Below are positions 9,241 to 18,935 of a stretch of 64,000 nucleotides of DNA, in pieces (the first letter of the stretch is position 1; the number at the start of each line of letters is the position of its first letter). The DNA lies in contig NZ_JFKA01000002.1 of NCBI RefSeq assembly GCF_002115755.1, forward strand, positions 1-64,000. The letters run 5' to 3'. Source of the stretch: Thalassospira mesophila. GTDB taxonomy: Bacteria; Pseudomonadota; Alphaproteobacteria; Rhodospirillales; Thalassospiraceae. The notes beneath the pieces were generated by a model that was given only the letters and a program-made list of their open reading frames with translations, made no database searches and was not told where the DNA came from. Position numbers and translations under genes: made by a program.

Positions 9241-10584
9241 TTAGTGCCCCTTGGGCGGGGATGATATTTCGCGGGTGAGGATGCTGGTGTCGTTGTTGTT
9301 GTTGTCCTCGTCGGCCTGTGCGGCAGTTGCTTCCTCGTCGGCGGCAATTTCGTCACCCAGCGGGGATAATTCGGTGACCATGGGGGTCGTGCGCGGTACG
9401 GCCACGAATGTCCCCTGTTCTTCCAGCGTGATGCGACGCCCGAAACCGGCCCGATAGATGGCAAAAATCGCCATGGCACAGCCAACGATCGAAAACAGTA
9501 ATGGCAGGCCCCAAGGGCCGAAATAATCAAGGAACATGGAACCGACAATCGGGCCAAAGGCCGCCGAGCCGCCATAGACAATTAAAAGTGCGCCACTGGC
9601 GGGGACAAAATCATCCGGGGTCAGATAGTCATTCACATAGGCCACTGAAATGGCATAGACCGGCATGGTAAACACACCGAGCAACGCCCCCCACAATGAC
9701 AGATTGGCCCGGATTACGTCGGGCATGGCATAGGGAACAAGGCCGGTTATGATCAGGCCAAGCAACAAGCCAATCAGAACATACTGGCGAGGCACCATGT
9801 CCGATGCCCGGCCAATCGGCCATTGCAAAACCATGCCGCCCAGAATGACAAAAAACATAAAGGTGGCGATCTCGGCGGTGGGCAAGCCCAGATCGGCGGC
9901 AAAAACCGGGCCGACACCGTAAATGGCCCCCGAAAAAACACCGCTACCCGCCGCGCCGATAAAACCAAGTGGCGAAATAGTGAACAACCGGCGCAATTTC
10001 ATGCGTTCACGACTGACCGCCGCCGGGGGCGGCTGGCGGGTCAGGGCAATTGGCACCAGCGATAGCGATAACAGAACCGAGGCCAGGGTGAACAGTTCAA
10101 ACCCCGAAATGGGCGACAGGTTGAGCATTAACTGGCCCAGGGCCAGCCCGCCCAGCGAAACGGTCATATAGGCCGCCATCATCGCGCCGCGTGAATTATT
10201 ATCGACCTGTTCGTTTAACCAGCTTTCCACCACCAGATACAGACCCGATAGGCAAAGCCCGGTCATGGCGCGAAACAGCGACCATGTAATGGGGTCGACA
10301 AACACGGCATGCAGCAAGGTAATGGCCGAGCCGGTCGATGCCAGGGCGGCAAAGGTGCGGATATGACCGACCCGGTTTACCAAAGATGCACCCCATATGA
10401 TCCCGCCAACAAAGCCGGAATAATAGGACGCCATAATGATACCGGTATAGATCGGCGCAAACCCTTCGGAGGACGCCCGCAACGCCAGCAGCGATGATTG
10501 CAGCGATGACCCGGAATTAAGGGTGAAGGCAGCAAAAAGGGTCGCCGACAGGGCAATAATCATCGCAATAGGCGAACGCGGCAT
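9241..10584 (-). CDS. MFS transporter (YcaD-like)
   Basis: A 12-helix major-facilitator protein of 447 residues. It has the TLFAAFTLNSGSSLQSSLL opening and the GLYLVVESWLNEQ motif typical of the YcaD/UPF0226-like subgroup, whose substrates are unknown. The start ATG 10584 is preferred over 10617 because TGAGG lies about 7 nt upstream. The last ~50 residues form a soluble acidic, Asn-rich tail (DEEATAAQADEDNNNND) that is longer than in most relatives. It is transcribed alone. Confidence 0.82.
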   Translation of the reverse strand: MPRSPIAMIIALSATLFAAFTLNSGSSLQSSLLALRASSEGFAPIYTGIIMASYYSGFVGGIIWGASLVNRVGHIRTFAALASTGSAITLLHAVFVDPITWSLFRAMTGLCLSGLYLVVESWLNEQVDNNSRGAMMAAYMTVSLGGLALGQLMLNLSPISGFELFTLASVLLSLSLVPIALTRQPPPAAVSRERMKLRRLFTISPLGFIGAAGSGVFSGAIYGVGPVFAADLGLPTAEIATFMFFVILGGMVLQWPIGRASDMVPRQYVLIGLLLGLIITGLVPYAMPDVIRANLSLWGALLGVFTMPVYAISVAYVNDYLTPDDFVPASGALLIVYGGSAAFGPIVGSMFLDYFGPWGLPLLFSIVGCAMAIFAIYRAGFGRRITLEEQGTFVAVPRTTPMVTELSPLGDEIAADEEATAAQADEDNNNNDTSILTREISSPPKGH

Positions 10585-11096
10585 GGCCAACCTCAGGGCG
10601 TTGCAGGATTTATGCAAATACCCTGCCGGATCGACAGCGGGGCTGTCAATCTGCCAAGGGTAAAACGTGTATGGTTTTCAGGAACGTATTTCATCCCGGG
10701 GTGTTCCCGGCAGCATCGGGGAACATATCCCCGACACCCTGACGAGATTGCCGCACATAGGGCATTTTCCCCCGAAATACCAGCATTCAATTCGCAACCA
10801 TGACACGAAAACAAACATGACAGCAATGCCACACCAAACGGGCGTTGTTCAATTGCGGGTTGGCCATCGATTTACAGCAATGCGAGGACAGACTGATAGC
10901 GATCAAAATGCTGCGTTGCGGCGGGTAATTTTTGGATCGACAAGTTACTTGACCTTTGCGCGCCCGATGCCTTCTATGATCTGGAATTGGTTGAAATTTG
11001 CGAGGATTTGCCACATAGCGGGTGGAATTTTGCGCAATTGAACGGTAAACGGCCAGATAGAAGATTATGGGGCTGGCCGAAAAACGGGAGGATATC
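10585..11096. promoter_or_regulatory. Intergenic region upstream of the TAXI/TRAP operon
   Basis: About 510 bases lie between divergent genes. Open frames here (for example 10667-11041) have no recognisable product and no ribosome-binding site. A possible promoter for the TAXI gene is TTGACC at 10949 and TATGAT at 10975, but the 20-nt spacing is long, so this is weak. I see no other structure. Confidence 0.3.
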
Positions 11097-12062
11097 TTGA
11101 AAGTTTTACGTACAATCGGTGTTTTGGCAGCAGGTTTGGGCCTGTTGGGCGCATGGGGAACAACGGCACAGGCCGAAACCCGCGTGACCCTTAAATCGGC
11201 CAAATCGGCGTCATCCTATTATCAGATGGCGGCCCAGTTTGCCGAAGCCACAAAAACCGGCACCAAGGGCGATATTATTGTCACGGTCGAAGAAAGCCAG
11301 GGCTCGGTTCAGAACGTGATGGAAGCGTCGGTCCGGCCAGGCAACTATATGTTTACATCTCCGCCCGCTCTGGTTGCATCCGCGCAGGCGGGGACTGGCC
11401 CGTTCAAAGGGCGCCCGACCGATAAATTTGCCGATGTTCGCGCGCTGTTTCCCATTCCGTCGCTGACCATGCATTTTGTTGCCCGTGCCGATCGCGGGAT
11501 TAACAGTTTTGCCGACCTTGAAGGTAAAACCGTTTTGCTGGGCAAGGGGTCTTTCGGGGCCAAAGAAGGCGAAAAATATCTGGAATTGTTTGGCCTGAAT
11601 GACAAGGTCAAGCTGGCCAGTGCCGAATTGTCCAACGCCGTTTCTGCCCTTAAAAACGGCCAGATTGATGCGTTTGTGACCGCAGGTTCGTGGCCTGCGC
11701 CGAACGTGATCGAGGCTGCTGCAGGCATGGATGTTAAAGTTCTGTCGTTAAGCGATGACCAGATTGCAAAAACCGGGCGTGACCTTGCGGTTATTCCGGC
11801 AGGTACTTATAGCGGCCAGACCGATGACATTCACACATCATCCCTGTCGGTTATTGCCTATGCCACCACCGCCATGGATGACGATACCGCCTATGCCCTG
11901 ACCAAAACCTATTGGGGCCAGAAAGCCAAAATGGGCCAGGATGCCCAGTGGTGGAAAGGTGTAACACCGGAAATGCTGGCAAATATCAAAGGCAAAATCC
12001 ATCCGGGTGCCTTGCGTTATTATGCCGAAGCCGGTTTTCCGGTCCGCGATGATCAAAAATAA
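11097..12062 (+). CDS. TAXI-family TRAP transporter solute-binding protein
   Basis: Periplasmic receptor of a TRAP importer. I choose the TTG at 11097 as start: GGGAGG lies 5 nt upstream and it opens straight into a signal peptide (KVLRTIGVLAAGLGLLGAW, cleavage near TAQA/ETRV). The longer ATG frame from 11067 would put the Shine-Dalgarno inside the coding region. The mature protein shows TAXI features: SSYYQMAAQFAEA near the N-terminus, ITVEES-like QGSVQNV, and LKNGQIDAFVTAGSWPAP. TAXI receptors bind carboxylates such as glutamate or 2-oxoglutarate; the ligand here is unknown. The TRAP permease gene follows after 77 nt. Confidence 0.9.
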   Translation: MKVLRTIGVLAAGLGLLGAWGTTAQAETRVTLKSAKSASSYYQMAAQFAEATKTGTKGDIIVTVEESQGSVQNVMEASVRPGNYMFTSPPALVASAQAGTGPFKGRPTDKFADVRALFPIPSLTMHFVARADRGINSFADLEGKTVLLGKGSFGAKEGEKYLELFGLNDKVKLASAELSNAVSALKNGQIDAFVTAGSWPAPNVIEAAAGMDVKVLSLSDDQIAKTGRDLAVIPAGTYSGQTDDIHTSSLSVIAYATTAMDDDTAYALTKTYWGQKAKMGQDAQWWKGVTPEMLANIKGKIHPGALRYYAEAGFPVRDDQK

Positions 12063-12139
12063 GCGTCCTTGACGTCATCTGCCCTTGTGGCCCGGTATGT
12101 CCGTTTGTGTCGTGCCGGGCCTTCTGTTTCAGGAATGTC

Positions 12140-13921
12140 ATGCAATCTGCTTCCCATCCGGGCCTTGCCCGCCCGGTCTGGATCGCCCTTGGGGCCGTAT
12201 CCATTGTTTTTCACCTGTGGCTGATTTTTTCCGGCCTTGTTCCCAATCTGGTAAGTCGCCCGTTGCATATGGCGCTGGCTTTGCCGTGGGCGCTGGTTTT
12301 TGTGGCCAAAACACCGGCACAAAAAACAAGCGGCATGGTTCTTGCCGCCATTGGTCTGTTTGGATGCGGCTGGATCGCGTGGCATCACAGCGAACTTTCC
12401 GACCAATACGGGTTTTTGGCCGATAATTTCCAGATTGTTTTGTCACTGGCATTATTGGGAATTGTGCTGGAAATGGCGCGCCGTGCCATTGGCTGGCCGT
12501 TGCCGATGGTGGCCTCGCTGGCCCTGGCTTATGGCTTTTGGGGGCAATATATTCCCGGCGAATTTGGCCATGGCGGATTGCCGGTTGAAAGCATGCTGGG
12601 CACACTGACCATTGCCGAAGGGGGTCTTTGGGGCAGCCTGACCGGTGTTTCGGTTAGCATTGTTGCGATTTTTGTGATTTTTGGCGCGGTTTTAAATGCC
12701 GGTGAAGCCGGGCAGGGCTTTATGAATGTTGCCGGGGCTGCTGCCGGGCGCTTGCGCGGCGGCGCGGCCAAGGTTTCGGTTATTTCATCGGCTTTGTTTG
12801 GTTCAATATCGGGCTCGGCGTCGGCCAATGTCGCCTCAACCGGGGCAATTACGCTGCCTGCCATGACGCGGCTGGGCTATCCCAAACGGTTGGCCGCGGC
12901 GGTTGAGGCGGTGGCATCATCGGGCGGGCAGATCATGCCACCTTTGATGGGGGCCGGTGCGTTTGTGATGGTGGAGCTTACCGGGCATCCCTATTCCGAA
13001 ATTATGGTGGCGGCATTGCCGCCAGCGTTTTTGTATTTTCTGGCCGTCTGGATTGGCATTAACGCCTATGCCGGGCGTTATGACCTGCCGGGCTTGCCTG
13101 ATGAAGACCGGCCGGCAATGCGGGCGGTTGTTATTACCTCGGCCTTTTTTCTGGTGCCGTTCACGGTGCTGTTGTGGGGCATGTTTGGCGGTGGTTATAC
13201 ACCGCAATACGCCGCCTGTATTGCCCTTTTGGCCGGGGCGATCTTGCTGTTTTTTGATGCCGGGCTGACCTTTGATTTACGGCGCACCCGCGACCGCTAC
13301 ATCGATGTATGCCTGAATGCCGGGCGGCAAATTTCCATGATCGCCTCGATCATTTTATGTGCCTCCATCGTGATTGGCGTTTTAGGCCTGACCGGACTGG
13401 GGGTGAAAATCACCTCGTTATTGCTATCAGGGTCGGGCGGCATGTTGTGGCCTGCTTTGGTGTTAACCGCCATTGCCTGTCTGGTGCTGGGCATGGAAGT
13501 GCCGACCACGGCGGCCTATGTGATTTGCGTATCCGTTGCCGGGCCTGCCCTTGGCGAACTGGGGCTGGACCCGTTGCAGGCGCATTTGTTTGTCTTCTGG
13601 TTTGCGCTGTTATCGACCATTACGCCGCCAGTGTGCGGGGCGGTGTTTATTGCCGCCGGGATGGTCGAGGAAAACTGGCTTAAGGTCGCCGGAACCGCCA
13701 TGTCGCTCGGCGTTGGCCTTTATCTGGTGCCACTTGCCATGGTCGCCAACCCGTCCCTGATTGCGTTGGCCAGCCATCCGGTCTTGGCGGTGGCGGCAAC
13801 ATTAAAGGTTGCGGTTGGTTTGGGCGCTATTTCCTATGGTATTATATCTGCCCGCCCGTGGCTGACACGTTTGTCGCTGGTGGTGGCCGGGGGGCTGGTG
13901 GTTTTTGCCTTTGGCCTGTAG
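12140..13921 (+). CDS. TRAP transporter fused permease (DctQM-type)
   Basis: This 593-residue integral membrane protein combines the small and large TRAP permease parts in one chain, as is usual with TAXI receptors. DctM signatures include SALFGSISGSASANVAS, SSGGQIMPPLMGAGAFVM and LGMEVPTTAAYVI, with about 16 hydrophobic segments. The start ATG 12140 has AGGA 6-9 nt upstream; the frame opens earlier at 12107. It acts with the binding protein at 11097-12062 as a cation-driven importer. A good Rho-independent terminator follows. Confidence 0.92.
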   Translation: MQSASHPGLARPVWIALGAVSIVFHLWLIFSGLVPNLVSRPLHMALALPWALVFVAKTPAQKTSGMVLAAIGLFGCGWIAWHHSELSDQYGFLADNFQIVLSLALLGIVLEMARRAIGWPLPMVASLALAYGFWGQYIPGEFGHGGLPVESMLGTLTIAEGGLWGSLTGVSVSIVAIFVIFGAVLNAGEAGQGFMNVAGAAAGRLRGGAAKVSVISSALFGSISGSASANVASTGAITLPAMTRLGYPKRLAAAVEAVASSGGQIMPPLMGAGAFVMVELTGHPYSEIMVAALPPAFLYFLAVWIGINAYAGRYDLPGLPDEDRPAMRAVVITSAFFLVPFTVLLWGMFGGGYTPQYAACIALLAGAILLFFDAGLTFDLRRTRDRYIDVCLNAGRQISMIASIILCASIVIGVLGLTGLGVKITSLLLSGSGGMLWPALVLTAIACLVLGMEVPTTAAYVICVSVAGPALGELGLDPLQAHLFVFWFALLSTITPPVCGAVFIAAGMVEENWLKVAGTAMSLGVGLYLVPLAMVANPSLIALASHPVLAVAATLKVAVGLGAISYGIISARPWLTRLSLVVAGGLVVFAFGL

Positions 13922-13946
13922 CGGCAGCTGAAAACAGACAAAATAA

Positions 13947-13980
13947 AAAAGACGGTCGCCTGTTACAGCGGCCGTCTTTT
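13947..13980 (+). terminator. Rho-independent terminator of the TAXI/TRAP operon
   Basis: A 13-bp stem (AAAAGACGGTCGC with GCGGCCGTCTTTT, one G-T pair), an 8-nt loop and a terminal TTTT, 26 nt after the permease stop. Confidence 0.85.
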
Positions 13981-14018
13981 CCTTGGGAGGAAAATGTATT
14001 ATCGCCGGGCTGGTTAAA

Positions 14019-14204
14019 CTATACCCGACCGCTGCGCGGACCGGCGAAAAACCAGATAATCAGGCCAAGTACCGGCAGGACAAGAATAAGGATTGTCCAC
14101 AAGATTTTCGCACCTAAGCTTGCGCCACTGCCGAACACATTAATAATCGCCCAAATGTCGGCGATTAAAATGATAATGCCTAAAACACCGCCAAATCCTG
14201 TCAT
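14019..14204 (-). CDS. Small PLDc_N-type membrane protein
   Basis: A 61-residue protein with two hydrophobic helices joined by a short loop. It ends in the arrangement VLPVLGLIIWFFAGPR, characteristic of the phospholipase D-nuclease N-terminal (PLDc_N) domain found alone in many small bacterial membrane proteins. The start ATG 14204 has GAGG 8 nt upstream; the longer frame to 14261 adds basic residues with no homology. The function of these stand-alone domains is unknown. Confidence 0.78.
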   Translation of the reverse strand: MTGFGGVLGIIILIADIWAIINVFGSGASLGAKILWTILILVLPVLGLIIWFFAGPRSGRV

Positions 14205-14444
14205 GACCCAACCTCGTTTGTTGTTTAAAAGGTGGTGTTTCCACCGTCGGCTATTTGCCAATTAACAATGAAACGCCGGTTAACGGGTAATGTTCCCGCT
14301 TCAATATTTCGGGTTTTTAAAAGATCAGGGCCTTGTAGGCAGGTTGGCGCAATAGACTTTTCTCTTTGTCAGAAAAAGGGAGAAACCGGTTGTGAATCCC
14401 GGCAGGGCGGTTAGCCAGGCATAAAAGACGGGCCGGGTTTGTTG

Positions 14445-15653
14445 TTAAACCACTTGCCCGGCACACCAGCCCGAAGACCATGCCCATTGAAAGTTAAACC
14501 CGCCCAGATGGCCGGTAACATCGACCACCTCGCCAATGAAATAAAGGCCTGGTGCCTTGCGGCTTTCCATGGTCTGCGACGATAATTCGCGGGTATCAAC
14601 CCCGCCCAGTGTGACCTCGGCGGTGCGATATCCTTCGCTGCCTTGCGGAGCAATTTGCCATTGATTAACATCGCTTGCCAGTTTGCGCAGGGCCTTGTCG
14701 CCGGTTTCGCCAATCGGGCGTTCAAGGCCATGTTTGGCGGTAATATATTGCGCCAGGCGGTTGGGCAACATACGTGACAGCACGTTATGCACCATCTGTT
14801 TTGGCGTTTCTTCCTTGGCCGATTTTAACAAATCAAACGCATCCTGTTCCGGGTTCAGGTTGATCTGGATGGTTTCGGCTTCGCGCCAATAGGATGATAT
14901 TTGCAAAATCGACGGGCCGCTTAACCCGCGATGGGTAAACAGCAAGCCTTCGCGAAAACGGGTTTTCTGATGCGCCACAACCGCATCGACCGAAATACCG
15001 GCCATCTGGCCCAGATCCGCCCGGGTGTCAGGGTCAAATGTAAGTGGGACAAGGGCGGCGCGGGTGGGAATAATTTCCAGACCAAATTGCCGCGCGATTT
15101 GATAGCCAAAGCCGGTCGCCCCGATTTTCGGGATCGACAAACCGCCACATGCCACCACCAGCGACTGACAATGCCAGCGCGCGCCGCTAAGCGATGTTAC
15201 AAAATACCCGCCCTCGGGTGCGGCTTCAATTTCCTTGATGCTGGTGGACAGTTTGATGTCCACATCCACATCGTCACATTCATTAAGCAGCATATCGATG
15301 ATTTGAAATGCGCTTTCGTCACAGAACAGCTGACCAAGGGTTTTTTCATGCCAGTCGATATTATAGCGATCAACCAGGGCAATAAAATCGTGCTGGGTAT
15401 AGCGTTTCAGCGCTGATACGCAGAACCGTTTGTTTTGTGAAATGTAGTTTTCCGGTTTGGCATGCAGATTGGTAAAATTGCAGCGCCCGCCCCCGGAAAT
15501 CCGGATTTTTTCCGCCGGTTGGTCGGCATGATCGATCACCATTACCGACCGGCCCCGATTACCGGCCTCGATGGCACACATCAGGCCGGCGGCACCGGCG
15601 CCAATAACGATTACATCCAGGTTTTTCACAGCCGCTCGATTCTTTTCTGTCAT
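14445..15653 (-). CDS. NAD(P)/FAD-dependent oxidoreductase, HI0933/YhiN family
   Basis: A 402-residue flavoprotein. The N-terminal Rossmann motif is IVIGAGAAGLMCAIEAG, followed by the family-specific EKIRISGGGRCNFTN loop, and the C-terminal end holds AEVTLGGVDTRELSSQTMES and GFNFQWAWSSGWCAG, both hallmarks of the HI0933 family. The family includes BaiN, but the biochemical role of most members is not known. It is a single gene, with 113 nt separating it from the diguanylate cyclase gene. Confidence 0.9.
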   Translation of the reverse strand: MTEKNRAAVKNLDVIVIGAGAAGLMCAIEAGNRGRSVMVIDHADQPAEKIRISGGGRCNFTNLHAKPENYISQNKRFCVSALKRYTQHDFIALVDRYNIDWHEKTLGQLFCDESAFQIIDMLLNECDDVDVDIKLSTSIKEIEAAPEGGYFVTSLSGARWHCQSLVVACGGLSIPKIGATGFGYQIARQFGLEIIPTRAALVPLTFDPDTRADLGQMAGISVDAVVAHQKTRFREGLLFTHRGLSGPSILQISSYWREAETIQINLNPEQDAFDLLKSAKEETPKQMVHNVLSRMLPNRLAQYITAKHGLERPIGETGDKALRKLASDVNQWQIAPQGSEGYRTAEVTLGGVDTRELSSQTMESRKAPGLYFIGEVVDVTGHLGGFNFQWAWSSGWCAGQVV

Positions 15654-15766
15654 GACATAAATGGAAACGGGCCGTTTATAGGGCTAAAACGTCGCCCTGT
15701 CAGCCTTTGCCAACGCCCCAGACGAATTGATCGTGACATGCCTGGTTAAAACACCGGCAATATTGA

Positions 15767-16903
15767 TCAGGCCGGAATGCTTTTCGCTTCCGGTAAATCG
15801 TCGTCGCGTGACAGGTTGGGTTCCTGCGGGCGGTGGGGGGCATCCTGGGCATCACGGATGTGATGCAAGCGGGAATTGTCGCGGATCGCGGGGGCCGATG
15901 CGGCGGTGGTTTCAACCAGATCATTTTCGGTAGCAACCCGGTCACGCCCCGTTTCCTTGGCCAGATACAAGGCCCGGTCGGCCCGCTGGATCAACTGGCC
16001 CAGTGGTTCGCCGTAATCAAAACAGCCAATACCGATGGAAACCGTGATCTGGTCCAGTGACGAGCCATCTGATTCACTGATAACAGCTTTTTTTCGGACA
16101 TTCTCGCGAATAATCTCGGCCAGTCGGCGGGCATTTTCCATGTCGGTGCGCGGCAGGATCACGGCAAATTCCTCGCCGCCATACCGTGCGGCTGTGTCGC
16201 GACCCTTGATATTATTGCACAGGGTTTGCGCCATCAGCCGAATAACCTGATCGCCAATCTGGTGGCCATAGGTATCGTTAAACTGTTTGAAGTGATCAAC
16301 GTCGATCATAAGCAAACACAAAGGCGTGCCGCTTTCCATGGCCTCCATGGCGCGGTTGCGCAATTGCTGGTCAAACATTTTGCGGTTGGCAATGCCGGTC
16401 AGCGGGTCGGTCATTGCTTCGCGGCGCATGGCCTCAAGATCCTGGCGCAGGCGCGAAATTTCAGACGATACCTTGTCCCCGTCTTCATGATCGTCAAGGG
16501 CGAAACTGGTGATTGCGGTATTATCCAGTCCGCCGTCGCTGTTGGCGTGGCCGGGGCTCGCATCATTGGTCATATGGGGCGGCGGGGCGTCAATCAGGCG
16601 CGAATGCAGCGGCGGATGTTGCAAAATGCCGGGGACATGGCTGGTCGGGGTTGGTGTCGGGGTAAAGGCCTGGGACCCGAAAAAACGCTCATAGAGGTAA
16701 TGACACCGCAGCGGGTCAAATTCCTGATGATTGGAGCGCAAAATATCGATGGTCTGGGTGAGTTCTGCGCTGGTGCCTGACAGATAATGATAAAACAGGG
16801 CATAATTTGACGGGGTCGGCGCTATATCCAAGCTTGAAAGCAGTGCAACGGTTTCCCGTGCAATCTTTCGTGCCTGTTTTAATGCTTCGCCATGGTCAGT
16901 CAT
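15767..16903 (-). CDS. Diguanylate cyclase with GGDEF domain
   Basis: A 378-residue soluble protein that should make cyclic di-GMP from GTP. Residues ~1-80 form a helical N-terminal region (TPSNYALFYHYLSG) common in alphaproteobacterial cyclases. A Pro/Thr-rich linker and a short coiled coil (~143-163) lead to the GGDEF domain (~165-330) with TDPLTGIANR, DVDHFKQFNDTYGH and an intact GGEEF at 242-246. The inhibitory site just upstream reads KGRD instead of RxxD, so product feedback may be weakened. The longest frame begins at GTG 16963; ATG 16903 is preferred, although neither start has a strong ribosome-binding site. Confidence 0.88.
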   Translation of the reverse strand: MTDHGEALKQARKIARETVALLSSLDIAPTPSNYALFYHYLSGTSAELTQTIDILRSNHQEFDPLRCHYLYERFFGSQAFTPTPTPTSHVPGILQHPPLHSRLIDAPPPHMTNDASPGHANSDGGLDNTAITSFALDDHEDGDKVSSEISRLRQDLEAMRREAMTDPLTGIANRKMFDQQLRNRAMEAMESGTPLCLLMIDVDHFKQFNDTYGHQIGDQVIRLMAQTLCNNIKGRDTAARYGGEEFAVILPRTDMENARRLAEIIRENVRKKAVISESDGSSLDQITVSIGIGCFDYGEPLGQLIQRADRALYLAKETGRDRVATENDLVETTAASAPAIRDNSRLHHIRDAQDAPHRPQEPNLSRDDDLPEAKSIPA

Positions 16904-17221
16904 TAATGATGTCGCCCAGGGTGTTGCTGCATGATTGGATAACGGCCGCGGTTGCTGTATCACAAGCCCACATTCAAGAAACCTTCCCGGGTCAACGGGG
17001 CCAAATTACGATACGGTTGCCAGCACGGGAGCACACAGAATTCATGCTCACAGATATAGTATTTCCCATCCTTTGTATAGGTTATAGGGGGTGGGTTTTG
17101 TTTTGATGTGGGTCAAGTGGGCCGAAAAGCTTTAAACTGTTTAAAATTTAGGCAACTATAGGCTTGGCGAGACGGTTCTGGCACAACGCTAAAAATGATA
17201 AAAACAACCGGGAGGACTGTG

Positions 17222-18163
17222 GTGGCATTACCTTTGCGCGCCAAACGAATGGCTTTGTTAACGTTGATCGGATTGGTGGTGTCTGGCCCGGTTCTGGCCC
17301 AGCAAAACGGCGAAAACCCAACGGGCGACTCCACACCGAAAATTGTCGATTTGCGCAAAGTTACGGCCGAAGAACGCAGCAATCTGCCGCCCCTGATGGA
17401 GCGCTATTTGCTGGATGAAATTAAATCGCTGCGCACCGATATGCAGGGGATGCGGACCGATTTGATGCGCGAGGTGGTTAACCGCCAGCTTGAAGCCATC
17501 GACAAGGCAATCAGCTATTCGTCAAACACCGTCACGTATTTTTTCTATTTTGTGGCTGCGGTGGGCGCGCTGCTTACCATGCTGGGCTGGCAGTCGCTCC
17601 GCGAGCTTAAATCCAGTGTGCGCTCGCTGGCCCATACGGAGCTGCGCCGCCTGTCGGAAGAATTTGAAACACGTTTAAGCGCGCTGGAAGAAGAACTGCG
17701 CCTGAAAAGCCAGGTGATTAACGAAAACCAGCGCGAGATTGAACGCACCCAAAGCCTGCATGCCTATTGGCTGCAAGCCAACCAGGTGACCAACCCGCGC
17801 GCCAAGATCGAGATTTATGACCGGATGCTGGAAATGTCGCCCGGCGACCCCGAAGTCATGGCCTATAAGGCCGATGCGGCCCTGATGCTGGGCGAACGCG
17901 ACTGGGCGCTTAGCCTCTGTAACCGGCTGTTGGCCGAAGCCCCCGAAAGTGCCAATGGCCATTATCAGCGCGCCTGTGCCAATGCCGGGCTTGGCTTTCG
18001 CGAGGCCGCCCTGGCAGATTTGCACCGCGCTGTTGAATTATCCGACGCCATGCGCCAACCGGCTTGGTCGGAAGTGGAATTTGAAAGCCTGCGCGACATG
18101 GCCGAATTTGCCGACATACTGGGCCCGCGTAGCGAAAGCGACGGGGTGCGCCCGGCAGAGTGA
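17222..18163 (+). CDS. Membrane-anchored protein with coiled coil and TPR-like repeats
   Basis: I do not recognise a named family. The likely start is GTG 17222, with GGAGG 6 nt upstream; the frame opens at 17195. The 313-residue product has a signal peptide ending VLAQQ, a polar segment, a membrane helix (VTYFFYFVAAVGALLTMLG), then a long charged helix (~125-175, ELRRLSEEFETRLSALEEEL). The C-terminal part (~190-290) has TPR character: YDRMLEMSPGDPEVMAYKAD, LCNRLLAEAPESANGHYQRA and ALADLHRAVELS. This suggests a scaffold or assembly factor at the inner membrane. A perfect terminator follows. Confidence 0.7.
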   Translation: MALPLRAKRMALLTLIGLVVSGPVLAQQNGENPTGDSTPKIVDLRKVTAEERSNLPPLMERYLLDEIKSLRTDMQGMRTDLMREVVNRQLEAIDKAISYSSNTVTYFFYFVAAVGALLTMLGWQSLRELKSSVRSLAHTELRRLSEEFETRLSALEEELRLKSQVINENQREIERTQSLHAYWLQANQVTNPRAKIEIYDRMLEMSPGDPEVMAYKADAALMLGERDWALSLCNRLLAEAPESANGHYQRACANAGLGFREAALADLHRAVELSDAMRQPAWSEVEFESLRDMAEFADILGPRSESDGVRPAE

Positions 18164-18194
18164 TTTTGTTTTTCCGGCCAATTGACCCTGAAAA

Positions 18195-18229
18195 AAAACA
18201 CCACCAGGACATGCTCCTGGTGGTGTTTT
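18195..18229. terminator. Bidirectional terminator between convergent genes
   Basis: A perfect 15-bp stem (AAAACACCACCAGGA with its complement) around a CATGC loop, with A-tract and T-tract ends. It can stop transcription of both the TPR gene and the lyxose-isomerase-like gene. Confidence 0.9.
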
Positions 18230-18260
18230 GCGTTGCTGTCCGATTAAAGCAAACGGGCGA

Positions 18261-18935
18261 TTATTTACCCAGTTCGTTCCACAGCGGGTGGATCGGGGCT
18301 TCGTCTTCGGTGATTTGGGTGAAGCGGGCATCGGTATCGAAGAAATAGTTATCGGCCAGATCATCATTGACCTGTGACACTTCACCGACAATGACGTCGC
18401 CCTTGCCTTCTTCGCCGTAAAAACGATGCACCATGGTGCGCGGCAGGGTAACGCTTTGCCCCGGTTCCAGCACAACTTTGCCGCCCGCAGGCAAAATGTT
18501 CAGTTTGCCATCGGTGCGTACGTGAACATCGCTTTCCTTGTCCATCTCGCCGTCTGTGGTCAGGTTATAAAGTTCCACCACCAGGTTGCCGCCGCCGCGC
18601 ACAATGATGTCTTCCATTTTGACTTTGTGGTAGTGCCACGGGCATTCCTGATTTTCGCCGACAATCATGATTTTTTCGGCATAGGGGACTTCGCCCGGCT
18701 GGCGCAAAATGCCGTTGCGCAGGCAAAACAGGATCAACCCGCGTTCGGCAAAGCGGCCTTCGCCGTAATCGGTAACATCCCAGCCCATTTGGTGGGTGTT
18801 GCACCATTTCGCCAGATCAGGTTGTTTGTCCCATTCCTCGGGCGAAAAATGCGCCCACTCGGGCAGGCGAAACGAAATGGAATTGTAAAGTTCCTTGGCG
18901 TGATTGATGCAGGCGTTGATTTCTGACCGGCGCAT
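18261..18935 (-). CDS. D-lyxose/D-mannose isomerase family cupin protein
   Basis: A 224-residue cupin resembling D-lyxose isomerase (DUF1498). The metal-site pattern is present: HYH with a following glutamate (PWHYHKVKMEDIIV), then TMVHRFYGEEG supplying the last histidine. Family members interconvert D-lyxose with D-xylulose and D-mannose with D-fructose using Mn2+; the substrate here is inferred only. The start ATG 18935 has GGGGGA about 8 nt upstream, and homology begins at MRRSEINA; a longer frame to 19061 is rejected. There are no sugar-catabolic neighbours, so its pathway context is missing. Confidence 0.85.
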   Translation of the reverse strand: MRRSEINACINHAKELYNSISFRLPEWAHFSPEEWDKQPDLAKWCNTHQMGWDVTDYGEGRFAERGLILFCLRNGILRQPGEVPYAEKIMIVGENQECPWHYHKVKMEDIIVRGGGNLVVELYNLTTDGEMDKESDVHVRTDGKLNILPAGGKVVLEPGQSVTLPRTMVHRFYGEEGKGDVIVGEVSQVNDDLADNYFFDTDARFTQITEDEAPIHPLWNELGK

